Source: Acinetobacter wuhouensis (GTDB taxonomy: Bacteria; Pseudomonadota; Gammaproteobacteria; Pseudomonadales; Moraxellaceae). From it: a DNA stretch of 64,000 nt. A program made the translations under genes and the position numbers. The stretch is from the NCBI RefSeq assembly GCF_001696605.3, contig NZ_CP031716.1, positions 3,410,001 through 3,474,000 on the forward strand, given 5' to 3'. Shown here in pieces: positions 50,617 through 62,207 of the stretch (the stretch's first letter is position 1; every line of letters begins with the position of its first letter). The notes beneath the pieces were generated by a model. It was given only the letters and a program-made list of their open reading frames with translations. It had not been told where the DNA came from and made no database searches.

Positions 50617-53600
50617 TTATTGTGGATCTGCTTTAGTTGTTTTCAAAAGCGTTTGCAAATTGGCTGCTTTTGGTTTCACTAGCCAGAATTTACGGCTATA
50701 GAAATCAAACTCATTGCGGATCTTATACGCCCAAGCACTACCTGTTTCAGCAATATGTTCATCTAAGATACGAAGTAGGAACTCTTTGTGTTCTTCCATC
50801 GCTTCTGTAGAGATACGGTTTAATTCAATCAATTCGTGGTTATAGTAATCGACAAAGTCATTATCTAAGTCAAGAACATAGGCAAAACCACCTGTCATCC
50901 CTGCACCGAAGTTATGACCCACTTTACCCAGTACAGTCACGATACCACCTGTCATGTATTCACAACAATGATCGCCTGCACCCTCGATTACAGCAAATGC
51001 GCCTGAGTTACGCACTGCGAAACGTTCACCTGCCGTACCTGCCGCAAAGAGTTTACCACCAGTCGCACCATATAAACATGTGTTACCAATGATCGCAGTT
51101 TCTTGAGTTTGGAAAGGCGAACCTTTTGGAGGGAAGATCGATACGCGACCACCCGCCATACCTTTGCCCACGTAATCGTTAGCATCACCTTCGAGTTTGA
51201 TATGCAAACCACCCGCATTCCAAACACCCAAGGATTGACCAGCTGTACCCGTCAAGTTCACCACAACTGGATGTTCTTCCATGCTGAGGTTGCCATAACG
51301 TTTTGCAATTTCACCCGAAACACGTGCACCAATTGAACGGTCACAGTTGCCAATAGTGAAGTAGAATTCACCACCCGTACTTGCTTCGATCGCAGGTAAC
51401 ATTTCCGCCACCATTTTCTCTGCAAGAATACCTTTATCGAATGGTTCATTACCTTGTACTTGGCAATATTGCGCCTTACCTTCAGCAGATGGATGCGACT
51501 GCAACAATGCACTTAAGTCTAAGTTTGCATGCTTATCTGTTTCACCAGGCAACATTTCAAGTAGATCAGTACGACCAATCAAGTCTTTTAATGATGACAC
51601 ACCCAATGCTGCTAACCATTCACGGGTTTCTTCTGCAATGAAATGGAAGAAGTTGATCAACATTTCAGGTTCACCAATATAGTGTTCCTGACGTAAATGA
51701 TCTTGTTGCGTTGCAACACCTGTCGCACAGTTGTTTAAGTGGCAAATACGTAGATATTTACAACCTAAAGCAATCATTGGCGTAGAACCGAAACCAAAGC
51801 TTTCTGCACCAAGAATGGCTGCTTTAACAACGTCTAAACCTGTTTTTAAACCACCATCGGTTTGTACACGAACTTTACCACGAAGATCATTGACACGAAG
51901 TGCCTGATGCGCTTCTGAAAGACCTAATTCCCATGGAGAACCTGCATGGTGAATTGACGATAATGGCGAAGCTGCTGTACCACCGTCATAACCCGAAATG
52001 GTAATGAAGTCAGCATAGGCTTTGGCAACACCTGCGGCAATCGTTCCCACACCTGGCTCAGAAACCAGTTTCACAGAAACCATTGCTTGAGGATTGACTT
52101 GTTTTAAGTCAAAGATCAATTGTGATAAATCTTCGATTGAATAAATATCATGGTGCGGCGGTGGTGAAATCAAAGTCACACCTGGTACAGAGTAACGTAA
52201 ACGAGCAATTAAGCCATTCACTTTACCGCCTGGTAACTGACCACCCTCACCAGGTTTTGCACCTTGCGCTACTTTAATCTGCAATACTTCAGCAGAAGTT
52301 AAATACGCAGGCGTTACACCGAAACGACCTGATGCAATTTGTTTGATTTTAGAGTTACGGATTGTGCCATAACGTGCAGGATCTTCACCGCCCTCACCAG
52401 AGTTTGAACGTCCGCCAATCGTGTTCATCGCAATCGCAATCGCTTCATGCGCTTCAGGTGATAATGCACCCAAAGACATACCCGCAGAGTCAAAACGCGG
52501 TAAGATTTCTTCAACTGATTCAACAGACTCTAATGGAATTGAGTTTTCAGTTTTCAATTTCAATAAGTCACGGATCGTTGCAATCGGACGAGTATTTACA
52601 AGCTGTGCATATTCTTTAAAGTCAGCATAGTTACCTGAACGTACTGCTTTATGTAAAGCATTAATTACGTCTGGGTTAAATGCATGGTATTCCTTATCAA
52701 ATACGAATTTCAGCAAACCGCCTTGTTCGATTGGCTTACGAGATTTCCACGCAAGTTCAGCTAATTTTTTCTGATCATTTTCAAGGTCAGCGAATGTTGC
52801 ACCTTTAATACGACTTGGCACACCTGTAAAGCATTTAGCAACCACTTCATCAGACAAACCGACAGCTTCGAATAACTGACCGCCACGGTATGAAGCAACC
52901 GTAGAAATACCCATTTTCGAAAGAACTTTGAGTAAGCCTTTATCAATCCCTTTACGGAAATTGGCCTGTGCATGAATTGGGTCGCCCAACAGCTCACCTT
53001 TCGCAATCAAATCATTGATCACATCATAAGCAAGGTATGGATAAATTGCAGTTGCACCAAAACCTAAGATCACAGCAAATTGGTGTGGATCACGAGCAAG
53101 TGCCGTTTCGACAATGATGTTAGCATCTGTACGTAAGCCAGCATTGATCAAGTGGTGGTGGATAGCGCCTGTCACCATAGCAGCATTAGCAGGTAAGAAG
53201 CCTTGGCGAATCTTACGATCAGAAATCACCAATAATGTTTTACCATCGCGTACCGCTTGTGCTGCTTCTTCACAAATACGTGCAATCGCAGCCTCAAGAC
53301 CTTCCGCTTCAGGATAATTTAAATCAAGATCAGCAATTTCATACCCTTTACGACCACAGGTACGAATTTGATGCATTTTAGAATTTGACAATACAGGGCT
53401 TGAAACAATCAAACGATCGGCATGTTCAGGGCCTTGTTCAAATACATTTTGTTCACGACCAAAACAAGTTTCCAATGACATCACAATCGATTCACGTAAT
53501 GGGTCAATTGGTGGATTGGTTACTTGCGCAAACTGTTGACGGAAATAATCAGTCACATGACGTACTTGACGCGACAATACCGCCATTGGCGTATCATCAC

Positions 53601-55098
53601 CCATCGAACCTACCGCTTCTTGACCGCTTTCCGCGATTGGACGAAGCAGTTGATCACGCTCTTCAAATGTTACCATAAACATTTTTTGCGCAGCTTTTAG
53701 GTCATCACCTTTTAGGCCTTGTTCACATAGGTATTCTTCAAGTTCTGGGCTACCTTGAACACGTACTGAATTTTCACGTAACCATTCACGGTATGGACGC
53801 ATTTTTTTCAGGTGATTACTCACATCTTTCGTGTCGAGCATTTTACCTGTGTGCGTATCAATCACGAGGATTTGCCCAGGTCCAACACGACCTTTAGAAA
53901 CCACATCTTCAGGCTCATATCCCCATACACCAATTTCTGATGCAAGTGTGATGTAACCATTTTTAGTAATGACCCAACGTGCAGGACGTAAACCATTACG
54001 ATCTAGCATACAGATTGCATGACGACCATCTTGGATCACAAGACCCGCTGGGCCATCCCATGCTTCCATATGTTTCGAGTTAAATTCATAGAATGCACGT
54101 AAGTCCGCATCTAAAGTCTCAACGTTTTGCCAAGCAGGCGGCACGAGCATACGCAAGGCACGGAATAAATCCATACCACCACATGCTAAAAGTTCAAGCA
54201 TATTATCCATACTTGATGAATCCGAACCTGTACGGTTCACAATCGGATTCAGCTCAGTAATACCTGGCAATAATGGGTTTTCGAATTTTGGAGTACGTGC
54301 GACAGCCCAGTTACGGTTTGCAGTGATGGTGTTAATTTCACCATTGTGTGCCAAATAACGGAACGGTTGTGCTAATGGCCAACGTGGTAAAGTGTTGGTT
54401 GAGAAACGTTGATGGAACACCACAATATGTGAATCCAAACGTTCATCAGCAAGGTCTAAATAGAATTCTGCAATGTATGCAGGCATCATCAAACCTTTAT
54501 AACTGATCACATTCGAAGACAATGTAGTGACATAGAAATATGGATCAGCTGTTAATTTTTCTTCTGCACGGCGACGCGCCATCAATAACTTACGGTTGAA
54601 TTCAACCTCAGTCACGCCCATTGGACAGTTAACAAAAATTTGCTCAAATGCAGGCAAAGACTGCATTGCAATCGAACCCAATGCTCCATTATTGGTTGGG
54701 ACAACACGCCAGCCAATCACACGACAACCTTCTTCTTCTATTTCTTTGGTCAACGTTTGTTTTGCATGTGCAGCTAAAGCAGGATCTAAATTTAAAAATA
54801 CAGTACCGACAGCAAAAATTTCACTCAGCGTAATGTCACTAATTTTTTTTGCTTCTTCACGGAAAAATGCTTTTGGCATAGCCAAGAGTAGACCACAACC
54901 ATCCCCGGTTTTGCCATCTGCAGCAATACCACCACGGTGCGTCATACAACTTAAACTATGAATCGCGGTCTTGACTAAGTCATGACTTGCATCACCCTGC
55001 ATATGGGCGATCAAGCCGAAACCACAGTTATCTTTAAACTCATCCGGTTGGTATAAACCTTGAGCGGGAGCTACAGTGTTAGGCGATGGCATGTGCAT
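50617..55098 (-). CDS. gltB: Glutamate synthase large subunit GltB
   Basis: The 1493-aa alpha subunit makes two glutamates from glutamine and 2-oxoglutarate. A 24-residue propeptide precedes Cys25 (DNCGFG), the N-terminal nucleophile of the class II glutaminase domain (25-430). A central domain (about 470-780) follows, then the FMN and synthase domain (about 830-1200) with [20 protein letters not shown], and the 3Fe-4S cysteines in [16 protein letters not shown]. The C-terminal beta-helix (GXGXG-type, about 1240-1480, [12 protein letters not shown]) completes it. GAAGG lies upstream of the start. Length is normal. It is the first gene of the gltBD pair. Confidence 0.97.
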   Translation of the reverse strand: MHMPSPNTVAPAQGLYQPDEFKDNCGFGLIAHMQGDASHDLVKTAIHSLSCMTHRGGIAADGKTGDGCGLLLAMPKAFFREEAKKISDITLSEIFAVGTVFLNLDPALAAHAKQTLTKEIEEEGCRVIGWRVVPTNNGALGSIAMQSLPAFEQIFVNCPMGVTEVEFNRKLLMARRRAEEKLTADPYFYVTTLSSNVISYKGLMMPAYIAEFYLDLADERLDSHIVVFHQRFSTNTLPRWPLAQPFRYLAHNGEINTITANRNWAVARTPKFENPLLPGITELNPIVNRTGSDSSSMDNMLELLACGGMDLFRALRMLVPPAWQNVETLDADLRAFYEFNSKHMEAWDGPAGLVIQDGRHAICMLDRNGLRPARWVITKNGYITLASEIGVWGYEPEDVVSKGRVGPGQILVIDTHTGKMLDTKDVSNHLKKMRPYREWLRENSVRVQGSPELEEYLCEQGLKGDDLKAAQKMFMVTFEERDQLLRPIAESGQEAVGSMGDDTPMAVLSRQVRHVTDYFRQQFAQVTNPPIDPLRESIVMSLETCFGREQNVFEQGPEHADRLIVSSPVLSNSKMHQIRTCGRKGYEIADLDLNYPEAEGLEAAIARICEEAAQAVRDGKTLLVISDRKIRQGFLPANAAMVTGAIHHHLINAGLRTDANIIVETALARDPHQFAVILGFGATAIYPYLAYDVINDLIAKGELLGDPIHAQANFRKGIDKGLLKVLSKMGISTVASYRGGQLFEAVGLSDEVVAKCFTGVPSRIKGATFADLENDQKKLAELAWKSRKPIEQGGLLKFVFDKEYHAFNPDVINALHKAVRSGNYADFKEYAQLVNTRPIATIRDLLKLKTENSIPLESVESVEEILPRFDSAGMSLGALSPEAHEAIAIAMNTIGGRSNSGEGGEDPARYGTIRNSKIKQIASGRFGVTPAYLTSAEVLQIKVAQGAKPGEGGQLPGGKVNGLIARLRYSVPGVTLISPPPHHDIYSIEDLSQLIFDLKQVNPQAMVSVKLVSEPGVGTIAAGVAKAYADFITISGYDGGTAASPLSSIHHAGSPWELGLSEAHQALRVNDLRGKVRVQTDGGLKTGLDVVKAAILGAESFGFGSTPMIALGCKYLRICHLNNCATGVATQQDHLRQEHYIGEPEMLINFFHFIAEETREWLAALGVSSLKDLIGRTDLLEMLPGETDKHANLDLSALLQSHPSAEGKAQYCQVQGNEPFDKGILAEKMVAEMLPAIEASTGGEFYFTIGNCDRSIGARVSGEIAKRYGNLSMEEHPVVVNLTGTAGQSLGVWNAGGLHIKLEGDANDYVGKGMAGGRVSIFPPKGSPFQTQETAIIGNTCLYGATGGKLFAAGTAGERFAVRNSGAFAVIEGAGDHCCEYMTGGIVTVLGKVGHNFGAGMTGGFAYVLDLDNDFVDYYNHELIELNRISTEAMEEHKEFLLRILDEHIAETGSAWAYKIRNEFDFYSRKFWLVKPKAANLQTLLKTTKADPQ

Positions 55099-55533
55099 AG
55101 CGTACCCTTCTTTTACATAGGCCCATAAGGGCGAAAAACATTCAAACTCTCAATTACGATTTATCAGTATTTCTAGACCAAGTAATACACTTAGTCAGCA
55201 TCGTATACCAGTCTGTTTTTTACTTTAATTGCAAAATTGTTTTACCAGTTCCGCACTGAAATAAAGCATCTCAATAGACCAAAATCGCTCACTAACTAAA
55301 TCAGTTCGCTCCAAAATAGGGACAATCAACTCAATTAGCGCAACAATAAAGCAAAAAATATGCCAACTTATATTTATCCTCACCAAATAACTAAAATATA
55401 GAGAATTTATGACATCAGTTTAAAATAGTGAAATTCTAACTCTTATAAAAAGCACTATTATTGTGCAATCTTATATTTATATAACTTATTTCGCTCCATT
55501 TTAGAACAAAGAACAACCCAAATCTGGACAAAA
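55099..55533. other. Upstream region of gltB and 3' region of the SPOR gene
   Basis: No gene in 435 bp. A small hairpin GCCC/GGGC (55121-55132) lies in the gltB leader, and a weak GCAC/GTGC hairpin followed by T on the minus strand (55447-55466) may end the SPOR-gene transcript. No sigma54 consensus of correct spacing was found. Confidence 0.55.
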
Positions 55534-56409
55534 TTAATTAAATGGATCACTGACCTCATGATCATTCGGTTTTTTCTCAGTAACTTTCTTATCTGATGAA
55601 CTTTCTTTGGGCACATTTGGTGCTGTTGCCGTAGACTGAGAATTTTGCACATCCAAAACATTCCCAGAAGCATCACGTCGAGTAATCGTTGTTTTTGTCG
55701 TTGTCGTACCTGTCGTCGCTGAACCTGTTACAGCAGCCAATGCAGACTTCGCTTGCGCTAATAGTGTTTCATCTACTACAGGAAGTGGCGCAGATTTAAG
55801 TCTGACTTCATATAATTTATTGGCACTTGCCATTTCATCTGAACCCAAATCATTCACAAATGATAAATATTTTTCAAACTGTACAGGTTGCGGATGTATG
55901 GAAGCAGGTAAATTAAAACCTAACTGCTGTAATTGCGTTTTAGCTTGATCATTACCTTTAAACAAACCATAAGCCAAAACATATTGTTCTGTTTGGTGCT
56001 CACCACTTAAACGGAAATAAATAAATTTTTTACGATCGATTTGTTTCTGTAAGAAACTACGAATAACATCTTCATCGGAAGTTTTAAAAAGTTCTACAGT
56101 CCAATTTTTCTTATTGTCTTGAAAAAACTTAGTACCTCGAAACTCAGGATCGTGACTGCCTGCTGCAACCATACGTGTAGTCATTTCAAGTGGACGGACT
56201 TCATCCATCAAAGCCCCTAAATGTGCAGTTGCAGCGACTTTTTCAGGTTGAATCTGTACCTGTGATTCTTCAATCGGATTGGCAACTGTGACCAATTCTT
56301 TGGTATCTGTGGCAATCCAAAAAACAAATGCAACAACAAGGCACAGCAATCCACCAATCAACCAAATATATTGTCGAATATTTTGCCAATTTGTACGAAT
56401 TGCTGTCAT
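55534..56409 (-). CDS. SPOR-domain membrane protein (DamX-position)
   Basis: A 291-aa protein with one N-terminal membrane helix (about 14-33), a periplasmic SPOR-like domain (about 85-165, including QYVLAYGLFKGNDQAKTQLQQLGF), and a Thr/Ser-rich low-complexity C-terminus (about 205-291). SPOR domains bind denuded septal glycan. Its place after aroK-aroB is that of damX in E. coli, and it is 16 bp after aroB, so it is probably the last gene of the pil-aro transcript. The order of domains differs from DamX, where SPOR is C-terminal; here a disordered tail follows. Confidence 0.8.
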   Translation of the reverse strand: MTAIRTNWQNIRQYIWLIGGLLCLVVAFVFWIATDTKELVTVANPIEESQVQIQPEKVAATAHLGALMDEVRPLEMTTRMVAAGSHDPEFRGTKFFQDNKKNWTVELFKTSDEDVIRSFLQKQIDRKKFIYFRLSGEHQTEQYVLAYGLFKGNDQAKTQLQQLGFNLPASIHPQPVQFEKYLSFVNDLGSDEMASANKLYEVRLKSAPLPVVDETLLAQAKSALAAVTGSATTGTTTTKTTITRRDASGNVLDVQNSQSTATAPNVPKESSSDKKVTEKKPNDHEVSDPFN

Positions 56410-56425
56410 GTGAAACTAACCTTTA

Positions 56426-57505
56426 CTATATTTGATTCGCTAAAATCGCTTGTTTCATCAACTCCACATCAAACTCTTTAGTAATGATGGCTTGTCCGAG
56501 TTGCTTCAATAAGATTAAACGTAATTGACCATTTAATACTTTTTTATCATGCGACATATAAGCTAAAAATTCATCCAGTGGAATTTTAGGACATGCTACA
56601 GGTAATTGTGCACGTTGTATGATTTTTTTTGTACGTTCTAGATCATTTTGTGAAATCCATCCCATACGTTGAGACAGATCAGCTGCCATCACCATACCCG
56701 TTGCAACAGCCTCACCATGAAGCCATTCTCCGTAGCCTAAATAAGACTCAATAGCATGTCCAAAGGTATGTCCTAAATTTAACAGTGCGCGTTCACCTTG
56801 CTCTTTTTCATCATTGGCGACGATTCGTGCTTTGTGCGCACACGAGCGATAAACTGCCTCTGCCAATAATTCAGGATCTTGAGCAACTAAGCCATCCATA
56901 TTCTGCTCAAGCCAAACGAGGAATTCCTCATCACCCAACAAAGCATATTTAATGACTTCAGCTAAACCTGCCGATAATTCACGTGGAGGGAGTGTTTTGA
57001 GTTGCGCCATATCAGCTAAAACCACTTGAGGTTGCTGAAAAGCACCAATCATATTTTTACCTAAAGGATGATTAATCCCCGTTTTCCCTCCAACACTTGA
57101 ATCGACTTGAGATAATAGTGTCGTAGGCACTTGGATAAAATAAACACCGCGTTGAAAACATGCTGAAGCAAACCCAGCCATATCGCCAATCACACCACCA
57201 CCTAAAGCAAGAACAGTACAATCACGATTAAAGCCTGCCTCAAGGAGTGCATCAAAAATTAAATTGAGATGTTCAATATTTTTATATTTTTCACCATCTG
57301 GCAACACACAAACTGATACTTGCTTACCCAGTTGTTCTATCGCTTCAACATAATGTGATAAATACAAAGGCTGCACTGTTGTATTGGTCACAATCATCAC
57401 TTGTCGCCCATGAATATAGGGTTCTAGCAATTGTTGTGGATTTAAATGACTACCGATAAAAATTGGATAACGACGTTCACCCAGTTCAACATGTAAAGTT
57501 TGCAT
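56426..57505 (-). CDS. aroB: 3-dehydroquinate synthase AroB
   Basis: AroB converts DAHP to 3-dehydroquinate in the shikimate pathway using NAD+ and a divalent metal. The 359-aa protein carries the NAD-binding glycine motif in [16 protein letters not shown] (about 98-113), [20 protein letters not shown] (about 130-149) and the zinc-ligand segments [21 protein letters not shown] and [11 protein letters not shown] (Glu, His, His). Length is normal. It lies between aroK (31 bp) and the SPOR gene (16 bp) on the same strand. Confidence 0.97.
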   Translation of the reverse strand: MQTLHVELGERRYPIFIGSHLNPQQLLEPYIHGRQVMIVTNTTVQPLYLSHYVEAIEQLGKQVSVCVLPDGEKYKNIEHLNLIFDALLEAGFNRDCTVLALGGGVIGDMAGFASACFQRGVYFIQVPTTLLSQVDSSVGGKTGINHPLGKNMIGAFQQPQVVLADMAQLKTLPPRELSAGLAEVIKYALLGDEEFLVWLEQNMDGLVAQDPELLAEAVYRSCAHKARIVANDEKEQGERALLNLGHTFGHAIESYLGYGEWLHGEAVATGMVMAADLSQRMGWISQNDLERTKKIIQRAQLPVACPKIPLDEFLAYMSHDKKVLNGQLRLILLKQLGQAIITKEFDVELMKQAILANQI

Positions 57506-57536
57506 GATCCTGCCAAATTACGATTTAAGTTATTGA

Positions 57537-58079
57537 TTAAGCAATTTCTTTCGAAACGATAAGTTGCAATATTTTATTTGCGAGATCTCTAGCCGCACCT
57601 TGGTTGGTTTCAATAATATAGTGCGCCACTTCTCGATAAAGCGGATCTCGAGCTTTAAGTAAGTCTCTTAACTTTTGCTCTGGATTTTCCACTTGCAATA
57701 GAGGACGATTTTTATCGCGATGCGTACGTAATAATTGAATTTCAACAGGGGTATATAAATAAATCACGATACCTCTATTTTTTAGATATTCTCGATTCAT
57801 GATTTGCGTAACTGCACCACCACCAGTGGCAACCACTAGGTTCTTTTGTGATGTTAAATCATCGATGACAATTGTTTCTCTTGTACGGAAACCTTGTTCG
57901 CCTTCTTTTTCAAAAATCCAAGGGATAGATGCGCCTGTTTTACGTTCTATTTCATGATCACTATCTAAAAACTCACGCCCTAACAGTTCAGCCAAATGCC
58001 GACCAACTGTGGTTTTTCCTGCTCCCATGGGCCCCACCAAATAAATATTTGGCAGGGTTTCAAACTCTTTGCTTGGCAA
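57537..58079 (-). CDS. aroK: Shikimate kinase AroK
   Basis: A 180-aa P-loop kinase that phosphorylates shikimate. Walker A is GPMGAGKTTVG (16-26), the substrate loop is DSDHEIERKTGASIPWIFEKEGEQGFR, and ATGGGAV (about 85-91) is the shikimate-binding motif. DKNRPLLQ gives the lid Arg. It follows pilQ by 36 bp and precedes aroB by 31 bp, the pilQ-aroK-aroB order seen in several gammaproteobacteria. Length is typical of the family. Confidence 0.97.
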   Translation of the reverse strand: MPSKEFETLPNIYLVGPMGAGKTTVGRHLAELLGREFLDSDHEIERKTGASIPWIFEKEGEQGFRTRETIVIDDLTSQKNLVVATGGGAVTQIMNREYLKNRGIVIYLYTPVEIQLLRTHRDKNRPLLQVENPEQKLRDLLKARDPLYREVAHYIIETNQGAARDLANKILQLIVSKEIA

Positions 58080-58115
58080 GGAGTCACCTATCGAATTGCT
58101 TTCATTAAAACTATA

Positions 58116-60296
58116 TTAATGATTTCTCGTACGACTGTCATTAACAATTCTAGGTGTAACAAAGATTAATAACTCTTGCTTACTCTCTGTTTTCGCATCT
58201 CTACGGAATAAACGCCCTAGATAAGGAATATCACCTAAGAAAGGAACTTTGGTTTGTGTATTGGAAGTCGACTGTTCAAAAATACCACCAAGCACCACTG
58301 TTTCACCATTATCGACAAGCACATTGGTATTGATTTCATTTTTATTCAGAATTACTTCACCATTTGGGGCTGTTCCACCACGAGAGTCGCTGGTAATATT
58401 CAGTTGCATCTGCACCTTACCATCAGGCGTAATACTTGGTGTCACATCTAAACTCAACAGCGCTTCTTTAAAAGAGGTTGTTGCTGTCGCTGCTCCACCT
58501 GCAGTTGACGTAGTTTGATATGGAATTTCTTGACCTGAAGCTACTTTAGCTTTTTGCTTATCTGCTGTCAGTACTTTTGGCGTAGAAATCACTTCACCAT
58601 AACCATCAGACTGTAATGCAGATAGTTCAAGATCTAACATAAAATCAGACATACTGATTAGACCGAAGGCAATTTTACTTGCGCCCTCAGAGGATACACC
58701 TAAATCAACATTAAGATTATCTGGACGAGAAATTGAGTATTTCCCACTGTCATCAGGATCACCCCTTAAATCCCACAACGTTGTTTCACTACCACCAACC
58801 AAGAGATCATTATTTCGGGCAGTACCTTGGGATAGAATACCCCATTTCACGCCCATTTCTTTGGTAAAATCAGTCGTCGCACGAACAATACGCGCTTCAA
58901 CCATCACTTGCTTGACTGATACATCTAATAGATCAATCATTTTACGAATCTGATCAATTTTTTGTGCTGTATCATTAATAATCAGCATATTGGTACGTGG
59001 ATCAGTTGAAATTGTTCCTCGCGGACTTAACAAAGAGCCGACACTATCACCTAAAGCATCTACACCAGAACCAGAACTTGAAGAAGATGTATTACTATTT
59101 TTCCCTTGGACAATCAGCTTTTCAATATCCGCTGCTTTCGCATAGTTCAGTTGCACATATTCTGTTTGTAATGGTGCAAGTTTGATACTTTGAGCATAAG
59201 CCTTAGCCTCATCTTCTTCTGCTTTAATCAGCTCAGCAACAGGTGCAATCCAAATCACACTACCATTACGACGTTTATCTAAATTCTTAGTTTTAAGAAT
59301 AATATCAAGCGCTTGATCCCAAGGTACATCTTTTAAACGAAGTGTAATATTACCTTGTACTGAATCCGCAGCCACCATATTAATGCCTGTAAAATCAGCC
59401 AATAGCTGCAACACACGACGTACTTCAATATCTTGGAAATCTAAAGATATTTTCTTACCTGTATACGATTGGCTTGAATTCGGACGATTAATCTTATTTT
59501 CAGTAGGTCGCTTTAAACTTACAGTTAATTTATTCTCAGCCTGATATGCCATATATTCATAGCTACCAGAAGTCTGAATCGTGATCACACCATTCGAACC
59601 ATCATTATAAGCATCAACCGTTGACGCTGGTGTCGCGAAATCATTGACATTTAAACGACGAATCAAATGTGCAGGAATTTTATTCCCTAAAGTACGAATA
59701 ACAACTTTACTGCCTTGTTGCTGAACATCTACAGGCGTATTTGCCCCTGCCAGACTCACGACAACCTGACCTTCACCAGCATTACCACGCTGAAAACCAA
59801 TATCAGAAATGCCTTGGCTTTGCTTGGTCACATTCGATGAAGGATAGTTTGGTAATGCTGTTGCTTGATTGGCATTGTTAATTTTTAAAATAAACGTATT
59901 GCCTTCAACGCGGGTTGTAAAATCACCACTTTTATTTAAATTCACCGTTAAACGCGAACGTTGATCATCTGCTGCAACATCAACACTTGAAGCTTCATCA
60001 CTGGCTACAGGAATTGAGGGGTGTGCAATATTTTGTTTGGCACCATCAAAGTCTAAAATAAGACGTGAAGGATTATCCAGTTGATATGCTTGAGGCTGTG
60101 GAGGTAAGCCATTGAACATCACACGAATTTCTGTACCTTGCCCTGGTATTTTCATTGGCACGACATTGGTCATGGTTGTTTGTGCCGTCGCAACCTGCAT
60201 CACTGCAATTGAAACAGCTGCCATAGTAAATTGGCGAAGCTGACTATTCATAAACTTACCATCCCCACAAAAGATACGTTTCAAACCGTTTTTCAT
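58116..60296 (-). CDS. pilQ: Type IV pilus secretin PilQ
   Basis: PilQ forms the outer-membrane channel for the type IV pilus, needed for twitching and natural transformation. The 726-aa precursor has two AMIN domains (about 45-150 and 165-265), an N0/STN domain (about 285-350, KISLDFQDIEVRRVLQLLADF), a secretin N1 segment with a Ser-rich insertion (about 375-450, TSSSSSGSG) and the secretin core (about 460-720, VLGGIFEQSTSN...VPFLGDIPYLGRLF). AAGGA lies seven bases before the ATG at 60296; an inner ATG (60251) would give a classical signal peptide ending near ATAQ. It is the last pil gene of the pilMNOPQ operon. Confidence 0.96.
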   Translation of the reverse strand: MKNGLKRIFCGDGKFMNSQLRQFTMAAVSIAVMQVATAQTTMTNVVPMKIPGQGTEIRVMFNGLPPQPQAYQLDNPSRLILDFDGAKQNIAHPSIPVASDEASSVDVAADDQRSRLTVNLNKSGDFTTRVEGNTFILKINNANQATALPNYPSSNVTKQSQGISDIGFQRGNAGEGQVVVSLAGANTPVDVQQQGSKVVIRTLGNKIPAHLIRRLNVNDFATPASTVDAYNDGSNGVITIQTSGSYEYMAYQAENKLTVSLKRPTENKINRPNSSQSYTGKKISLDFQDIEVRRVLQLLADFTGINMVAADSVQGNITLRLKDVPWDQALDIILKTKNLDKRRNGSVIWIAPVAELIKAEEDEAKAYAQSIKLAPLQTEYVQLNYAKAADIEKLIVQGKNSNTSSSSSGSGVDALGDSVGSLLSPRGTISTDPRTNMLIINDTAQKIDQIRKMIDLLDVSVKQVMVEARIVRATTDFTKEMGVKWGILSQGTARNNDLLVGGSETTLWDLRGDPDDSGKYSISRPDNLNVDLGVSSEGASKIAFGLISMSDFMLDLELSALQSDGYGEVISTPKVLTADKQKAKVASGQEIPYQTTSTAGGAATATTSFKEALLSLDVTPSITPDGKVQMQLNITSDSRGGTAPNGEVILNKNEINTNVLVDNGETVVLGGIFEQSTSNTQTKVPFLGDIPYLGRLFRRDAKTESKQELLIFVTPRIVNDSRTRNH

Positions 60297-60316
60297 TTTT
60301 ATTCCTTTATTCCGTT

Positions 60317-60847
60317 TTAATCCACTGGACCAATTAGAACTAAACTGCGTGGTCGCTCAATATATCCATCTCGTCCATCTGGAACAATCTCCAACAAATC
60401 AATCCGAGTAGGGGTAATTTCGATAATACGACCCTGATTCATTCCCATATAATTGCCACGTTGTACACGCTCAATTTCCCCATCTGGAGTTTGAATCAAA
60501 CCAACCGTTTGCCCAGAACCTCCCTTCATACTCCCTTTCAACGACAACGACTCTAGAGGATAACTTTCGAGTGGTTGCGGCTGTCTAGAAAAATTAGGAT
60601 ATACGCGCTTACCTGACATGATTTTTAGTTCATTCGCCAATGAACTTGGTAAAAAAGGGCTACGTAACTGTTGAGCTGAATAATTAAAGCTTGGTACTGG
60701 ATTAAATGCAGGTGCTGGTTCAATCGGTAATGCGGGTTGATTACGAATATTTGCCATTTCTTGATTTACAGCATCTATACGTGAATCACATCCCACCAAT
60801 AACATCGCAAATGAAGCACCACAAATTAGTTTAATGTGCTTTTTCAT
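60317..60847 (-). CDS. pilP: Type IV pilus lipoprotein PilP
   Basis: A 176-aa inner-membrane lipoprotein with lipobox LLVGC (Cys20) after MKKHIKLICGASFAM. It links the PilNO complex to PilQ in the periplasm. The N-terminal Pro-rich stretch (about 35-65) is disordered and the C-terminal beta domain (about 95-170) has the SLKGSMKGGSGQTVGLIQTPDGEI core of PilP. It overlaps pilO by four bases and precedes pilQ by 20. Length is normal. Confidence 0.94.
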   Translation of the reverse strand: MKKHIKLICGASFAMLLVGCDSRIDAVNQEMANIRNQPALPIEPAPAFNPVPSFNYSAQQLRSPFLPSSLANELKIMSGKRVYPNFSRQPQPLESYPLESLSLKGSMKGGSGQTVGLIQTPDGEIERVQRGNYMGMNQGRIIEITPTRIDLLEIVPDGRDGYIERPRSLVLIGPVD

Positions 60848-61575
60848 TGTGCCGCCCCTCCTTGCGGTGGTGTCGCTGAGGCATTGGTATTACCTGCCCC
60901 TTGTCCATCAGCACCAACATAACGGTAAGTTTTTGCTTTAATTGTATAATCTACAACAGGCACATCTGATTTTTTATCTTGGCTCGGCACACCTGAAATT
61001 GTGAAGTCATGCAAAGTTACAATACGAGGTAAAGCAGCAATACTACTGACAAAACTACCAAATGAATGATAATCACCAGTCGCATCAATCGAGATCGGTT
61101 GTTCAATAAAGAACTCTTGCTTAACTTCTTGTTCCAATCTAATATTTTTAAATTTCAGACCTGAACTGACACCTGTCACGTTAATATCTTCAACTAGACT
61201 TGGAATTTCTGTTTCTTTCGGCAATTGCTCTAGTTGCTGATTAAAATTCGCTTCCATTTGCTGTAGTTGCATTTGATATTGTTGCAAATTACGTAATTTA
61301 GAATCTTTTTCTTTAAATTCATTCAGCAAATTTTGTTCAACTGTACGGGCTTGATCAATCGCGTCAAGTTTCGGCTTTATTGCTAAAAAGTAACCTATTG
61401 CACAAACCACAAAAAATAAGAATAACCAGCAAGTAATCTTAACCGACCACGGCCAGCTACCATAATTATTCATATCCAGCGTATTAAACTGTTGAAAAAA
61501 CTTCTCAACGGTCATTTTATTTTTCTTTGGAGCATCAACAGATGAATCTAATTGCTCAAAATCTTCACGACTCAT
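60844..61575 (-). CDS. pilO: Type IV pilus inner membrane protein PilO
   Basis: A 243-aa protein with a 45-residue cytoplasmic N-terminus, one membrane helix (about 48-68), a coiled coil (about 75-125, NLQQYQMQLQQMEANFN) and a ferredoxin-like periplasmic domain (about 130-225). It pairs with PilN in the alignment complex. Its start overlaps the pilN end and its end overlaps the pilP start, each by four bases (ATGA). The C-terminal Gly/Ala/Asn-rich tail (GAGNTNASATPPQGGAAQ) is probably flexible and slightly longer than usual. Confidence 0.94.
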   Translation of the reverse strand: MSREDFEQLDSSVDAPKKNKMTVEKFFQQFNTLDMNNYGSWPWSVKITCWLFLFFVVCAIGYFLAIKPKLDAIDQARTVEQNLLNEFKEKDSKLRNLQQYQMQLQQMEANFNQQLEQLPKETEIPSLVEDINVTGVSSGLKFKNIRLEQEVKQEFFIEQPISIDATGDYHSFGSFVSSIAALPRIVTLHDFTISGVPSQDKKSDVPVVDYTIKAKTYRYVGADGQGAGNTNASATPPQGGAAQ

Positions 61576-62207
61576 TTTGCCCCCCCAGCAGCTTGTTCAG
61601 CTTTCGTTGCATCTCCATCTGCATTAGATGCGATTTCACCCAAATCAACAGTCACCACAAAAGATCCATATGATTCTTCTACTCGTGGAATCACAGAAGT
61701 TGGTGCCTTATTTTTATTTTCGTCCGCAGCTAAGAATGAATTCATAAATGCATTACGATACCATTCTGAAGCTTCTAATCCACGTAAAAACTCCGCTACC
61801 GTATTTGGACTTTCAGCTTTTCCTTCAATCGTGAACTTATCACCAGCACGACTAAATTTAGTGATATACATTTGTGCAGGGACAACACGTACTAATTCAT
61901 CCACTAAACGAACAATGACTGGACGCTGACCTTGCAAACCTTGAATTAACTTCATGCGCTCAATAATCGCATTACGACGTTCTTGTAGGCCATCTAAGGT
62001 TTTTAATTGTGTATCCAAGTTTTGGTTGGTACTGGTCACCAATTGGTTGGCTTGTTCTTGATCTTCTAGTTTGTGATCAAAATAAAACCATGCCAATAAC
62101 ACTGAAACCAAAGCAACTAATGCAACCCCAACACAAACTGCGACAAATTGTTTCTTTTTCTGCTCTCTTAGCTCATCACGCCAAGGGAGTAAATTAATCT
62201 TTGCCAT
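61572..62207 (-). CDS. pilN: Type IV pilus inner membrane protein PilN
   Basis: A 211-aa protein that starts with MAKINLLPWRDEL, the conserved INLLPWR motif that binds PilM. One membrane helix lies at about 24-44, a coiled coil at 50-90 and a periplasmic ferredoxin-like domain at 90-185. It overlaps the pilM stop by one base (TAATG) and pilO by four bases. Length is normal. Confidence 0.96.
   Translation of the reverse strand: MAKINLLPWRDELREQKKKQFVAVCVGVALVALVSVLLAWFYFDHKLEDQEQANQLVTSTNQNLDTQLKTLDGLQERRNAIIERMKLIQGLQGQRPVIVRLVDELVRVVPAQMYITKFSRAGDKFTIEGKAESPNTVAEFLRGLEASEWYRNAFMNSFLAADENKNKAPTSVIPRVEESYGSFVVTVDLGEIASNADGDATKAEQAAGGAK

Noticed and set aside
51103..53678. Frames of 60-100 codons on the plus strand within gltB
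   Set aside because: Antisense shadows of gltB with low-complexity His/Gln/Leu composition.
55231..55246. Sigma54 promoter for gltB
   Set aside because: On the minus strand TGG and TTGC elements occur, but GG and GC are 12 bases apart instead of 10.
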